From Psychrosphaera haliotis (GTDB taxonomy: Bacteria > Pseudomonadota > Gammaproteobacteria > Enterobacterales > Alteromonadaceae): a stretch of DNA of 64,000 nt. Both the position numbers and the translations under genes were made by a program. Each line of letters begins with the position of its first letter. Position 1 is the stretch's first letter. Below, in pieces: positions 56,062 to 64,000 of the stretch. The notes beneath the pieces are model-generated. The model saw only the letters and a program-made list of their open reading frames with translations, ran no database searches and was not told where the DNA came from. Location of the stretch: the NCBI RefSeq assembly GCF_009728465.1, contig NZ_WOCD01000005.1:496001-560000 (forward strand). The letters are read 5' to 3'.

Positions 56062-56934
56062 ATGAAATTAAAAGCAATCGCATCAGCCCTACTTGTAAGT
56101 TTATCGTTATCTGGCTGTGTTATTCATGTAGGTAAGTCACATGCAGCTGATGTTGAGTTTAAGGAAGAGTTAACCTTAAATGCAGACAGTATTAATCAGT
56201 TATTGGTAGAAAATGGCTCTGGCTCAATTAATATTATTGGCGTGGAAGGGCAAACAAGCATTAATGTTAAAGCACATGTTTGGACTGATGATGATCGTAG
56301 CCATAAGTTGTCATTGACTCAATCCGGTGATGAAGCTCGACTCGTAGCATATGCTAGTAACTCGTTTGGCTCTTGGGGCAGCAGTAATACTAAAATAGAC
56401 ATAGATGTAACAATGCCTAAACATCTTGCGCTATCTATTAGCGACGGCTCTGGAAGTATTAATGTAGAAAGTATTGGTAGTGACCTTGATATAGATGATG
56501 GTTCTGGTTCTATCGAGTTATCAGATGTGGGTGGCTCAGTAAAAGTAAATGACGGTTCTGGTAACCTAACCATAGAAAAAGTATCAAACAACTTAGATAT
56601 TACCGACGGTTCAGGAAATATTAATATTAGAGACATCGGCGGTGACGTTGTTGTGAATGATGGATCAGGTGATTTGTCGGTTCAGAATATTAAAGGTGGA
56701 GTAGACGTCGACGACGGCTCTGGCTCTTTATCTATTAAAAATGTTGATGGCTTTACAAAAGTTTTAGATGACTCTGGTAATTTATCTATCAAAAATATTA
56801 TGAATAAAGTTTATATCGAAGATGGTAGCGGTGACATTACTGTTAAAAATACTAAAGGTTTAGAGATAAACGGTTCAGGCAGCGGTCAACTTTATATAAA
56901 AGAAATAAATGGACCCGTATCGCTTGATGATTAA
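56062..56934 (+). CDS. Repeat-rich beta-solenoid lipoprotein (DUF4097-like)
   Basis: A 290-aa envelope protein. The lipobox region LSLSGC (Cys19) is followed by a beta domain and then, from about residue 125 to 285, at least seven repeats of some 20 residues centred on (D/N)DGSG(S/N/D)L-I-NI-G. This is a head-GIN/DUF4097-type right-handed solenoid with Asp/Gly turns that might hold Ca2+. AAAGGA precedes the ATG. The PGPGW gene follows 15 bp on. Function unknown. Confidence 0.8.
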   Translation: MKLKAIASALLVSLSLSGCVIHVGKSHAADVEFKEELTLNADSINQLLVENGSGSINIIGVEGQTSINVKAHVWTDDDRSHKLSLTQSGDEARLVAYASNSFGSWGSSNTKIDIDVTMPKHLALSISDGSGSINVESIGSDLDIDDGSGSIELSDVGGSVKVNDGSGNLTIEKVSNNLDITDGSGNINIRDIGGDVVVNDGSGDLSVQNIKGGVDVDDGSGSLSIKNVDGFTKVLDDSGNLSIKNIMNKVYIEDGSGDITVKNTKGLEINGSGSGQLYIKEINGPVSLDD

Positions 56935-56949
56935 CTTAGGAGGTAATAA

Positions 56950-57180
56950 ATGAATATTTTAAAACAATTATTCATTCACCTTGTTGGAGGTTCATTAGTA
57001 TTAATGGGCCTCATATTTATAGTGGTTCCTGGGCCTTCTTTATTATTGTTAATACCAGGACTATATATTCTTAGCTTTGAATATGAGATTGCTCGAGTTT
57101 GGCTCAAAAAATGTCAACTGATGTTAAAGAAAAGCGCAAACTGGATAGATAGTAAAATTAGAGCAAGAAAATACAGATAA
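56950..57180 (+). CDS. PGPGW-family small membrane protein
   Basis: A 76-aa protein with two helices around the motif VVPGPSLLLLIPGLYIL and a basic C-terminus, as in the PGPGW family of unknown function. AGGAGG at 56938-56943 gives a strong start. Cotranscribed with the solenoid lipoprotein gene. Confidence 0.82.
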   Translation: MNILKQLFIHLVGGSLVLMGLIFIVVPGPSLLLLIPGLYILSFEYEIARVWLKKCQLMLKKSANWIDSKIRARKYR

Positions 57181-57192
57181 ATCACTACAAAT

Positions 57193-57229
57193 AAAAAAGC
57201 CCCAGCTCTTACGAACCGGGGCTTTTTTT
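57193..57229. terminator. Bidirectional terminator between PGPGW and tuf
   Basis: GCCCC (57199-57203) with GGGGC (57218-57222), flanked by A6 and T7, so it can stop both converging transcripts. Confidence 0.88.
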
Positions 57230-57282
57230 CATCTACTTTGTTATTCCGCTAACTCTAAAGCTAACTTCCTAACTCAGCAGAA

Positions 57283-58467
57283 TTAAGCGATTACTGTTGC
57301 TACAACACCAGCACCAACTGTACGACCGCCTTCACGGATCGCGAAACGTAGACCTTCGTCCATCGCGATAGGTGCGATTAGCTCAACAACCATCTTGATG
57401 TTATCACCAGGCATTACCATTTCTACGCCTTCTGGAAGCTCAACAGCACCAGTTACGTCAGTTGTACGGAAGTAGAACTGTGGACGGTAACCTTTGAAGA
57501 ATGGAGTGTGACGTCCGCCTTCTTCTTTAGAAAGTACGTAAACTTCTGATTCAAATTTAGTGTGAGGCTGGATTGAACCAGGCTTCGCTAATACTTGACC
57601 ACGTTCTACGTCTTCACGCTTAGTACCACGTAATAGTGCACCAATGTTCTCACCTGCACGACCTTCGTCAAGCAATTTACGGAACATTTCAACACCAGTA
57701 CAAGTAGTAGTTACTGTGTCTTTAATACCAACGATCTCTACTGAGTCACCAGTGTTAACGATACCTTGCTCAACACGACCTGTTACAACTGTACCACGAC
57801 CAGAAATTGAGAATACGTCTTCGATAGGCATGATGAATGGCTTATCGATGTCACGCTCTGGCTCTGGAATGTAAGTATCTAGTGCTTCAGCTAGTTCGAT
57901 GATCTTCGCTTCCCACTCTGCTTCGCCTTCAAGAGCTTTAAGAGCTGAACCAGCGATTAGTGGAAGGTCGTCACCTGGGAATTCGTATTCTGAAAGAAGT
58001 TCACGAACTTCCATCTCTACTAATTCTAGTAACTCTTCGTCATCAACCATGTCACATTTGTTCATGAATACGATGATGAAAGGTACACCAACCTGACGTG
58101 AAAGTAGGATGTGCTCACGAGTCTGAGGCATAGGGCCGTCAGTTGCAGCAACAACTAAGATCGCGCCGTCCATTTGAGCAGCACCAGTGATCATGTTTTT
58201 AACATAATCGGCGTGTCCTGGACAATCTACGTGTGCGTAGTGACGAGTTGGAGTATCGTACTCGATGTGAGAAGTATTGATTGTAATACCACGCTCACGC
58301 TCTTCTGGAGCATTATCGATTTGTGCGAAATCGCGAGACTCACCACCGTAAGTTTTAGAAAGAACTGCAGAGATTGCAGCTGTTAATGTAGTTTTACCGT
58401 GGTCAACGTGACCAATTGTACCAACGTTAACGTGCGGTTTAGTACGTTCAAACTTTTCTCTTGCCAT
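57283..58467 (-). CDS. tuf: Elongation factor Tu
   Basis: GTPase that brings aminoacyl-tRNA to the ribosome. It is 394 aa with G1 GHVDHGKT, G3 DCPGH and G4 NKCD, followed by the two beta-barrel domains. AAGGAAA precedes the ATG. Codons are those of a highly expressed gene (CGT for Arg, GGT for Gly). It is last in the str operon, 60 bp after fusA. Confidence 0.98.
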   Translation of the reverse strand: MAREKFERTKPHVNVGTIGHVDHGKTTLTAAISAVLSKTYGGESRDFAQIDNAPEERERGITINTSHIEYDTPTRHYAHVDCPGHADYVKNMITGAAQMDGAILVVAATDGPMPQTREHILLSRQVGVPFIIVFMNKCDMVDDEELLELVEMEVRELLSEYEFPGDDLPLIAGSALKALEGEAEWEAKIIELAEALDTYIPEPERDIDKPFIMPIEDVFSISGRGTVVTGRVEQGIVNTGDSVEIVGIKDTVTTTCTGVEMFRKLLDEGRAGENIGALLRGTKREDVERGQVLAKPGSIQPHTKFESEVYVLSKEEGGRHTPFFKGYRPQFYFRTTDVTGAVELPEGVEMVMPGDNIKMVVELIAPIAMDEGLRFAIREGGRTVGAGVVATVIA

Positions 58468-58527
58468 TTTTAAGTTTCCTTAAATTGAAAGTGATCTAAT
58501 TTTAGACACAAATATTAAAAATAAAAT

Positions 58528-60630
58528 TTAATTTCTTGCTGACATAATAGTTTCAGCAACATTGTTAGGCGCTTCCGCATACTTTAGGAATTCCATCGAG
58601 TATGAAGCACGCCCCTGAGTCGCTGAACGCAAGTCAGTGGCATAGCCAAACATTTCCGCTAAAGGCACTTGAGCATTTATTGCTTTTAGTCCCGCCGGCG
58701 CTTCGTCCATCCCTTCTATCATCCCGCGACGTCTGTTTAAGTCACCTACTACATCACCCATAGATTCTTCAGGTGTGATAACTTCTACTTTCATCATTGG
58801 TTCTAAAAGTTTTGGTTTAGCATCCAAGGCACCATTTCTAAATGCCATCGATGCCGCAATTTTAAACGCCATTTCGTTAGAGTCAACATCATGAAACGAT
58901 CCGTCAAATAATGTTGCCTTAACACCAAGAACTGGATATCCCGCAAGGACACCACTTTTCATTTGTTCTTGAATGCCTTTATCTACCGCAGGAATAAATT
59001 CCTTAGGAACTGTACCACCTACAATTTCATTACTGAACTCGTAAGGGGTATCGCCTTCAATACTCATAGGCTCTAGCTTCAGCCATACGTGACCATATTG
59101 GCCACGACCACCAGACTGACGTATAAACTTACCTTCAATCTCTACAGGCGCTGTAATGCACTCTCGGTAAGCCACTTGTGGTTTACCTACGTTACATTCA
59201 ACACTAAATTCTCGACGCATACGATCGACAATTATGTCTAGATGAAGTTCACCCATCCCAGAAATAATGGTTTGTCCTGATTCTTCATCCGTTTCAACAC
59301 GGAAAGAAGGATCTTCGGCCGCTAGTTTACCTAGCGCAACACCCATTTTTTCTTGGTCAGGTTTTGATCTTGGCTCTACTGCAATTGAGATAACTGGATC
59401 AGGGAACTCCATACGCTCTAGCGTAATCTTGTTATCACTGTCACACAAAGTGTCACCAGTAGTAACTTGTTTTAACCCTACCGCAGCTGCAATATCTCCC
59501 GCGCGTACTTCTTTAATTTCTTCGCGGTTATTTGAGTGCATTTGAACAATGCGCCCAAAGCGTTCTTTTTTGCCTTTCACTGGGTTATAAACACTGTCTC
59601 CAGTTTTTACGACACCAGAGTAGACTCTGAAAAACGTTAAGGTTCCTACAAATGGGTCTGTGGCTATCTTAAAGGCTAACGCTGCAAATGGCGCGTTATC
59701 GTCGGCTTGACGTTCACCCTCAGACTCATTGTCTAGAATACCTTTAATAGCTGGAACTTCGGTTGGCGAAGGCATAAATTCGACAACCATATCGAGGACG
59801 GCTTGAACACCTTTGTTCTTGAACGCTGAGCCACACGCACAAAGAACAATTTCGTTATCTAAGGTACGTTGACGTAACGCATCTTTGATTTCGAGCTCAG
59901 TGAGATCTTCACCTTCTAAATATTTATCCATTAACACGTCGTTCGCTTCGGCAGCCGCTTCGATCATCTCTTGGCGGTAAGCTTCTGCATCATCAGCCAT
60001 GTCAGCTGGAATATCTTCGTAAGTAAAGGTCATGCCTTGATCAGATTCAGTCCAGTTAATCGCTTTCATTTTGAAAAGATCAACTACACCACGAAAGTTA
60101 TCTTCCGCTCCAATAGGCAATTGCACTGGCACAGGGGTTGCCCCCAGGCGATTCTCAATTTGGTTTACAACTGAGAAGAAATCCGCACCGGTACGATCCA
60201 TTTTATTAATGAATACCATACGTGGCACATGATACTTATCAGCTTGTCGCCATACAGTTTCAGTTTGGGGCTGTACGCCAGAAGACGCACATAACACAAC
60301 AACCGCACCATCTAATACTCTTAAAGAACGTTCAACTTCAATAGTGAAATCTACGTGTCCCGGAGTATCAATAATATTAATACGGTGTTCATCAAACTGA
60401 GCATCCATACCGCGCCAAAAACAGGTTGTAGCAGCAGAAGTTATGGTAATACCACGTTCTTGCTCCTGCTCCATCCAGTCCATGGTAGCAGCACCATCAT
60501 GTACTTCACCGATCTTATGAGAAAGACCTGTGTAAAATAGTACACGCTCAGTTGTTGTTGTTTTACCAGCATCAACGTGAGCCACGATTCCGATATTTCG
60601 GTATCGCTCAATTGGTGTCTTACGCGCCAT
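58528..60630 (-). CDS. fusA: Elongation factor G
   Basis: Translocase GTPase of 700 aa. G1 AHVDAGKT, G3 DTPGHVDF and G4 NKMD are present, with switch region [11 protein letters not shown] and domain IV ([11 protein letters not shown]). Very like E. coli EF-G throughout. It lies 36 bp after rpsG in the str operon. Confidence 0.97.
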   Translation of the reverse strand: MARKTPIERYRNIGIVAHVDAGKTTTTERVLFYTGLSHKIGEVHDGAATMDWMEQEQERGITITSAATTCFWRGMDAQFDEHRINIIDTPGHVDFTIEVERSLRVLDGAVVVLCASSGVQPQTETVWRQADKYHVPRMVFINKMDRTGADFFSVVNQIENRLGATPVPVQLPIGAEDNFRGVVDLFKMKAINWTESDQGMTFTYEDIPADMADDAEAYRQEMIEAAAEANDVLMDKYLEGEDLTELEIKDALRQRTLDNEIVLCACGSAFKNKGVQAVLDMVVEFMPSPTEVPAIKGILDNESEGERQADDNAPFAALAFKIATDPFVGTLTFFRVYSGVVKTGDSVYNPVKGKKERFGRIVQMHSNNREEIKEVRAGDIAAAVGLKQVTTGDTLCDSDNKITLERMEFPDPVISIAVEPRSKPDQEKMGVALGKLAAEDPSFRVETDEESGQTIISGMGELHLDIIVDRMRREFSVECNVGKPQVAYRECITAPVEIEGKFIRQSGGRGQYGHVWLKLEPMSIEGDTPYEFSNEIVGGTVPKEFIPAVDKGIQEQMKSGVLAGYPVLGVKATLFDGSFHDVDSNEMAFKIAASMAFRNGALDAKPKLLEPMMKVEVITPEESMGDVVGDLNRRRGMIEGMDEAPAGLKAINAQVPLAEMFGYATDLRSATQGRASYSMEFLKYAEAPNNVAETIMSARN

Positions 60631-60666
60631 AAATTCCTCTTTGTTCCAGTATTATTATTTTTGTTT

Positions 60667-61173
<507 letters not shown>

Positions 61174-61214
61174 CTAATAAATTAAGTTTGCTTGGCCTTA
61201 CTAACGGAGAACCG

Positions 61215-61589
61215 TTATGATTTTGGCTTCTTCGTACCGTATTTAGAACGGCCTACTTTACGATCAGCTACGCCAGCACAGTCAAGTGCGCCACGTACAG
61301 TGTGGAATCGTACACCTGGTAAGTCTTTAACACGACCACCACGGATAAGGATTACACTGTGCTCTTGAAGGTTATGACCTTCACCGCCGATGTAAGATGT
61401 TACTTCGTTACCATTCGTTAGACGAACACGAGCTACTTTACGTAGTGCAGAGTTCGGCTTCTTAGGTGTTGTTGTATAAACACGAGTACATACACCACGT
61501 CTTTGAGGACATGCGTCCAATGCTTCAGACATATTACGTTTTGTCTTTTGGCGACGAGGCTTACGTACCAACTGGTTAATAGTTGCCAT
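61215..61589 (-). CDS. rpsL: 30S ribosomal protein S12
   Basis: A 124-aa decoding-centre protein. The blocks [21 protein letters not shown] and [20 protein letters not shown] are canonical, with wild-type lysines at the two positions where streptomycin-resistance changes usually occur. It is first in the str operon. rpoC, usually upstream, is not there. Confidence 0.98.
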   Translation of the reverse strand: MATINQLVRKPRRQKTKRNMSEALDACPQRRGVCTRVYTTTPKKPNSALRKVARVRLTNGNEVTSYIGGEGHNLQEHSVILIRGGRVKDLPGVRFHTVRGALDCAGVADRKVGRSKYGTKKPKS

Positions 61590-61662
61590 TAAATAAGCTC
61601 CTGATTAGTTGTTACTACCCATTAGCGCACTATTGCGCCTCCCCCAAAATTAGGGGTGACGT

Positions 61663-61691
61663 ATTCTAATGTTCAGTTTTTAAACTGTCAA
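61663..61691 (-). promoter_or_regulatory. Sigma-70 promoter of the str operon
   Basis: On the minus strand: a perfect TTGACA (-35; 61686-61691), a 17-bp spacer and TAGAAT (-10; 61663-61668), about 75 bp ahead of rpsL. The leader then contains a CCCC/GGGG stem. Confidence 0.85.
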
Positions 61692-61780
61692 TCAAATGTG
61701 CCCTGGATCAAGTAAAAAGACGGTATCACGCTCAAATAACTGGATATTCTTTATTTATGGCTATGATCACCAGGATCTGG

Positions 61781-62689
61781 TTAATTAATGATTTGCGGTT
61801 TTAGCTTGCTCATTTGGTAAAATTTAGGTGATTGGCCAAAAAAACACTTAAACGCTTTGCTGAAATGACTCGAACTTAAAAAACCAACTTCAAAACCAAC
61901 CTCTGTGATTTGCACACCTTTCTCTAATAGTTTTGCCGCTAGCTTTAAGCGCTCTTGTTGTTGAAAAGCAATTGGCGTGCAACCTAAGTGATTTTTAAAT
62001 ACATTAAAGAATTTTGTTCTTCCCATTAGGGCAATTTTGCATAAATGATCAATATCTATCGGGAGTGATAAATTACCCAGTATGTATTGGATCACTCGAT
62101 TAATTTGATTGGCTTCAGGATCTTTTGCGCTATGTGCAATTATAAAGTCACGAGACTGCTGTCTTAACAAACGAGCGCTAAGCTCATTAATGGCAAGGTC
62201 AATAAGGTATGCGCGGTCTGGATTATTTTCAGAGTATAGCGACACTATTCGAGTCAATAATTGCTGAGTTTGCTCTGAATGATGGGTATGTAAGGCGGTA
62301 GGATTATATTGCCACTCTCCAAAGTCCTGCAGCATAGGAGTACAATTATTGAGGCTATCAGAAACTTGCTGCACTCGTTCTGGGGCAATTTCAATTGCGA
62401 TGCATGTTGTTGGAGAGTCTAGCTTGGCTAAAGGAAAATCAATTTTAACAAGTTGGTTTGGTGCCAATATAAAGGATTCATGAGGTGAGAATTCAATATT
62501 GTCTCCGTTAATATGCATTATCTTCTTGCCAGTCACCATGCCACAAAAAAGGATTTGATCTGAGCGTAAATCTACTTTCTTAGCGGCTTGGTAAGTATCG
62601 TAAATACCCAATTCACTGTGCTCAGCGGCAAAGCTTATTTTGTTTTCGACTAATGTTCTTGGTTCTCTTTTTATTATATTGCTAATCAT
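61781..62689 (-). CDS. AraC-family transcriptional regulator
   Basis: A 302-aa regulator from ATG 62689, which has GGGAG ahead; the frame is open to 62824 but that stretch is hydrophobic and lies in the promoter region. An N-terminal cupin-like sensor is followed by the C-terminal double HTH (IDHLCKIALMGRTKFFNVFKNHLGCTPIAF, VGFEVGFLSSSHFSKAFKCFFG). It is divergent from the aldehyde dehydrogenase gene, its likely target. Confidence 0.88.
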   Translation of the reverse strand: MISNIIKREPRTLVENKISFAAEHSELGIYDTYQAAKKVDLRSDQILFCGMVTGKKIMHINGDNIEFSPHESFILAPNQLVKIDFPLAKLDSPTTCIAIEIAPERVQQVSDSLNNCTPMLQDFGEWQYNPTALHTHHSEQTQQLLTRIVSLYSENNPDRAYLIDLAINELSARLLRQQSRDFIIAHSAKDPEANQINRVIQYILGNLSLPIDIDHLCKIALMGRTKFFNVFKNHLGCTPIAFQQQERLKLAAKLLEKGVQITEVGFEVGFLSSSHFSKAFKCFFGQSPKFYQMSKLKPQIIN

Positions 62690-62847
62690 TCTTTCTCCCT
62701 GCGGACTGCCAGTTAACAGAAATGAACTAGCAGCAAAGAACTCATTTGAAAATACAACTAATGTAACCTGTGTTTTGTCTAAAAAAACTACAAATATTAA
62801 GCACAAAAATAAAACAATAAGCAACTAAATATTAACAGGAAACTATT

Positions 62848-64000
62848 ATGATCTATTCAAAACCCGGAACAGCAGAGTCACTCATCTCTTTTAAAGAAAC
62901 CTACGCAAATTTTATTAGCGGACAATGGGTTGCACCAGTTGATGGTGTTTACTTCGACAACGTTAGTCCCGTTGACGGTAAAGCGTTTTGTAAAATACCT
63001 CGCTCAAACCATAAAGATATAGAACTAGCACTAGACGCTGCACACAAAGCAAAAGATGCGTGGGGGAAAACTGCCGCAGCTGAACGTTCTAACAAGCTTT
63101 TAAAAATAGCTGATATAATGGAAGCCAACTTAGAGTTGTTGGCGGTGGCAGAGACCTGGGACAACGGCAAGGCAATTCGCGAAACATTAGCAGCCGACAT
63201 CCCATTAGCCATTGATCATTTTAGATATTTTGCAGGCTGTTTACGTGCTCAAGAAGGTTCTTTAGCTGAGCTTGACGAGCATACTATGTCGTATCATATT
63301 CACGAACCACTTGGTGTTGTTGGTCAAATTATTCCTTGGAACTTTCCTATTTTAATGGCTGCTTGGAAGCTCGGCCCGGCATTAGCCGCCGGAAATTGTG
63401 TCGTACTTAAACCAGCCGAACAAACACCCGTTTCAATACTCGTTTTATTAGAGTTAATACAAGACGTTTTACCCGCTGGTGTTTTGAATATAGTCAATGG
63501 TTTTGGCATTGAAGCAGGCGAAGCATTAGCGAGCAATAAACGAATCGCAAAGATTGCCTTCACTGGCTCGACACCTGTGGGTTCACACATCCTCAAATGT
63601 GCCGCTGAAAATATTATTCCATCTACGGTTGAGTTAGGAGGGAAGTCCCCTAACCTATTCTTTGCCGACGTTATGGATCATGAAGATACTTATCTAAGTA
63701 AATGTATTGAAGGCGCTGTACTGGCTTACTTTAACCAAGGCGAGGTTTGTACCTGCCCTTCGCGACTGTTTGTGCATGAAGATATTTATGACCGCTTTAT
63801 AGAAAAGGTAATTCAACGCAGTTTAGAAATAAAACGAGGTGATCCTTTAGACACAGAAACCATGGTTGGTGCTCAAGCTTCTCAAGAACAGTTTGAAAAA
63901 ATACTGTCTTATATTGAAATAGGTAAAAAAGAAGGCGCAAAAGTCCTTATTGGTGGTGAAATTGAAAAATCAGCGGATGACTTGAGCAACGGCTTTTATA
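62848..64000 (+). CDS. aldB: Aldehyde dehydrogenase, AldB/ExaC-type (3' end outside the window)
   Basis: NAD(P)-dependent oxidation of acetaldehyde or similar aldehydes to acids. 384 codons are present and the frame is open at the window end. The N-terminus [15 protein letters not shown], the cofactor region [29 protein letters not shown], the general-base Glu in VELGGKSPN and catalytic Cys301 in NQGEVCTC align closely with E. coli AldB. AGGAAA precedes ATG 62848. It probably responds to the divergent AraC regulator. Confidence 0.93.
   Translation, partial: MIYSKPGTAESLISFKETYANFISGQWVAPVDGVYFDNVSPVDGKAFCKIPRSNHKDIELALDAAHKAKDAWGKTAAAERSNKLLKIADIMEANLELLAVAETWDNGKAIRETLAADIPLAIDHFRYFAGCLRAQEGSLAELDEHTMSYHIHEPLGVVGQIIPWNFPILMAAWKLGPALAAGNCVVLKPAEQTPVSILVLLELIQDVLPAGVLNIVNGFGIEAGEALASNKRIAKIAFTGSTPVGSHILKCAAENIIPSTVELGGKSPNLFFADVMDHEDTYLSKCIEGAVLAYFNQGEVCTCPSRLFVHEDIYDRFIEKVIQRSLEIKRGDPLDTETMVGAQASQEQFEKILSYIEIGKKEGAKVLIGGEIEKSADDLSNGFY

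Noticed and set aside
59267-59545. Antisense frames within fusA, tuf, rho, acnD and other genes
   Set aside because: They are frame shadows of strongly conserved genes on the opposite strand, with no ribosome sites and no recognisable protein features.
62690-62824. Hydrophobic N-terminal extension of the AraC regulator
   Set aside because: ATG 62689 has a strong ribosome site and gives a normal AraC length; the extension covers the divergent promoter region.

Overview
The window is bacterial chromosome, dense with genes and AT-rich. The gene set points to a marine gammaproteobacterium of the Alteromonadales (Colwelliaceae/Shewanella-like). The pointers are the AcnD-PrpF methylcitrate route, rho-ubiD-fre and gor-prlC-rsmJ neighbourhoods, a glmU/deoR/glmS neighbourhood, a TIGR02922-like small protein, an MSHA-type pilin and a Cpx system. 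The taxon is inferred from gene content only. No rRNA, tRNA, insertion sequence, prophage or CRISPR array was recognised.

Layout. 0-5.2 kb: propionate catabolism (prpC, acnD, prpF). 5.2-9.9 kb: a DUF4239-type membrane protein, a small lipoprotein, a heptanucleotide repeat, a large M16 peptidase and a GNAT enzyme. 9.9-13.6 kb, minus strand: rho, ubiD and a flavin reductase. 13.9-16.5 kb: a DUF2946-like protein and a Met-rich TonB receptor, probably for copper uptake. 17-22.7 kb: gor, a frameshifted prlC, a 3-methyladenine glycosylase-like gene, rsmJ and a peroxiredoxin. 22.7-26.6 kb, minus strand: two YeeE/YedE halves with a FadL-like porin, then rarD and a thioesterase. 26.6-32.1 kb: a frameshifted recQ, a cytochrome c, selO and glmU. 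32.2-37.0 kb: an accessory segment between glmU and deoR-glmS, holding an Xre/membrane protein pair, a zinc-ribbon protein, an AlkD-like protein, a small lipoprotein, an unlisted 56-aa membrane protein, a DUF3087 protein, a LytTR membrane regulator and a CPBP protease.

37-44.5 kb: deoR-glmS, a broken ABC1 kinase, an ECF sigma factor with a membrane partner and a 22-codon leader ORF, a broken histidine phosphatase, and DUF4920/PepSY_TM. 44.5-48.9 kb: a second TonB receptor, an MsrA-thioredoxin-like-MsrB fusion and an orphan pilin. 48.9-53.1 kb: an MFS pump and cpxA-cpxR divergent from cpxP, with CpxR-like boxes between. 53.3-57.2 kb: an outer-membrane barrel, an alcohol dehydrogenase, an M48 lipoprotein, a repeat-rich beta-solenoid lipoprotein and a PGPGW protein. 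57.3-61.7 kb, minus strand: a free-standing str operon (rpsL-rpsG-fusA-tuf) with a clear sigma-70 promoter. 61.8-64 kb: an AraC regulator divergent from an AldB-type aldehyde dehydrogenase that runs off the window.

Six genes between 18.9 and 43.2 kb carry single-base indels: prlC, recQ, LytTR, CPBP, ABC1 and the histidine phosphatase. In each, adding or removing single bases restores a full-length family member. No such lesion was seen outside that interval. This is either local sequencing error or real decay, and it should be settled before any of these genes is called a pseudogene. The segments most worth a second look are the glmU-glmS accessory segment, the sigma-factor operon with its leader ORF, and the permuted Msr fusion. 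I do not see a clearly recognisable new system.
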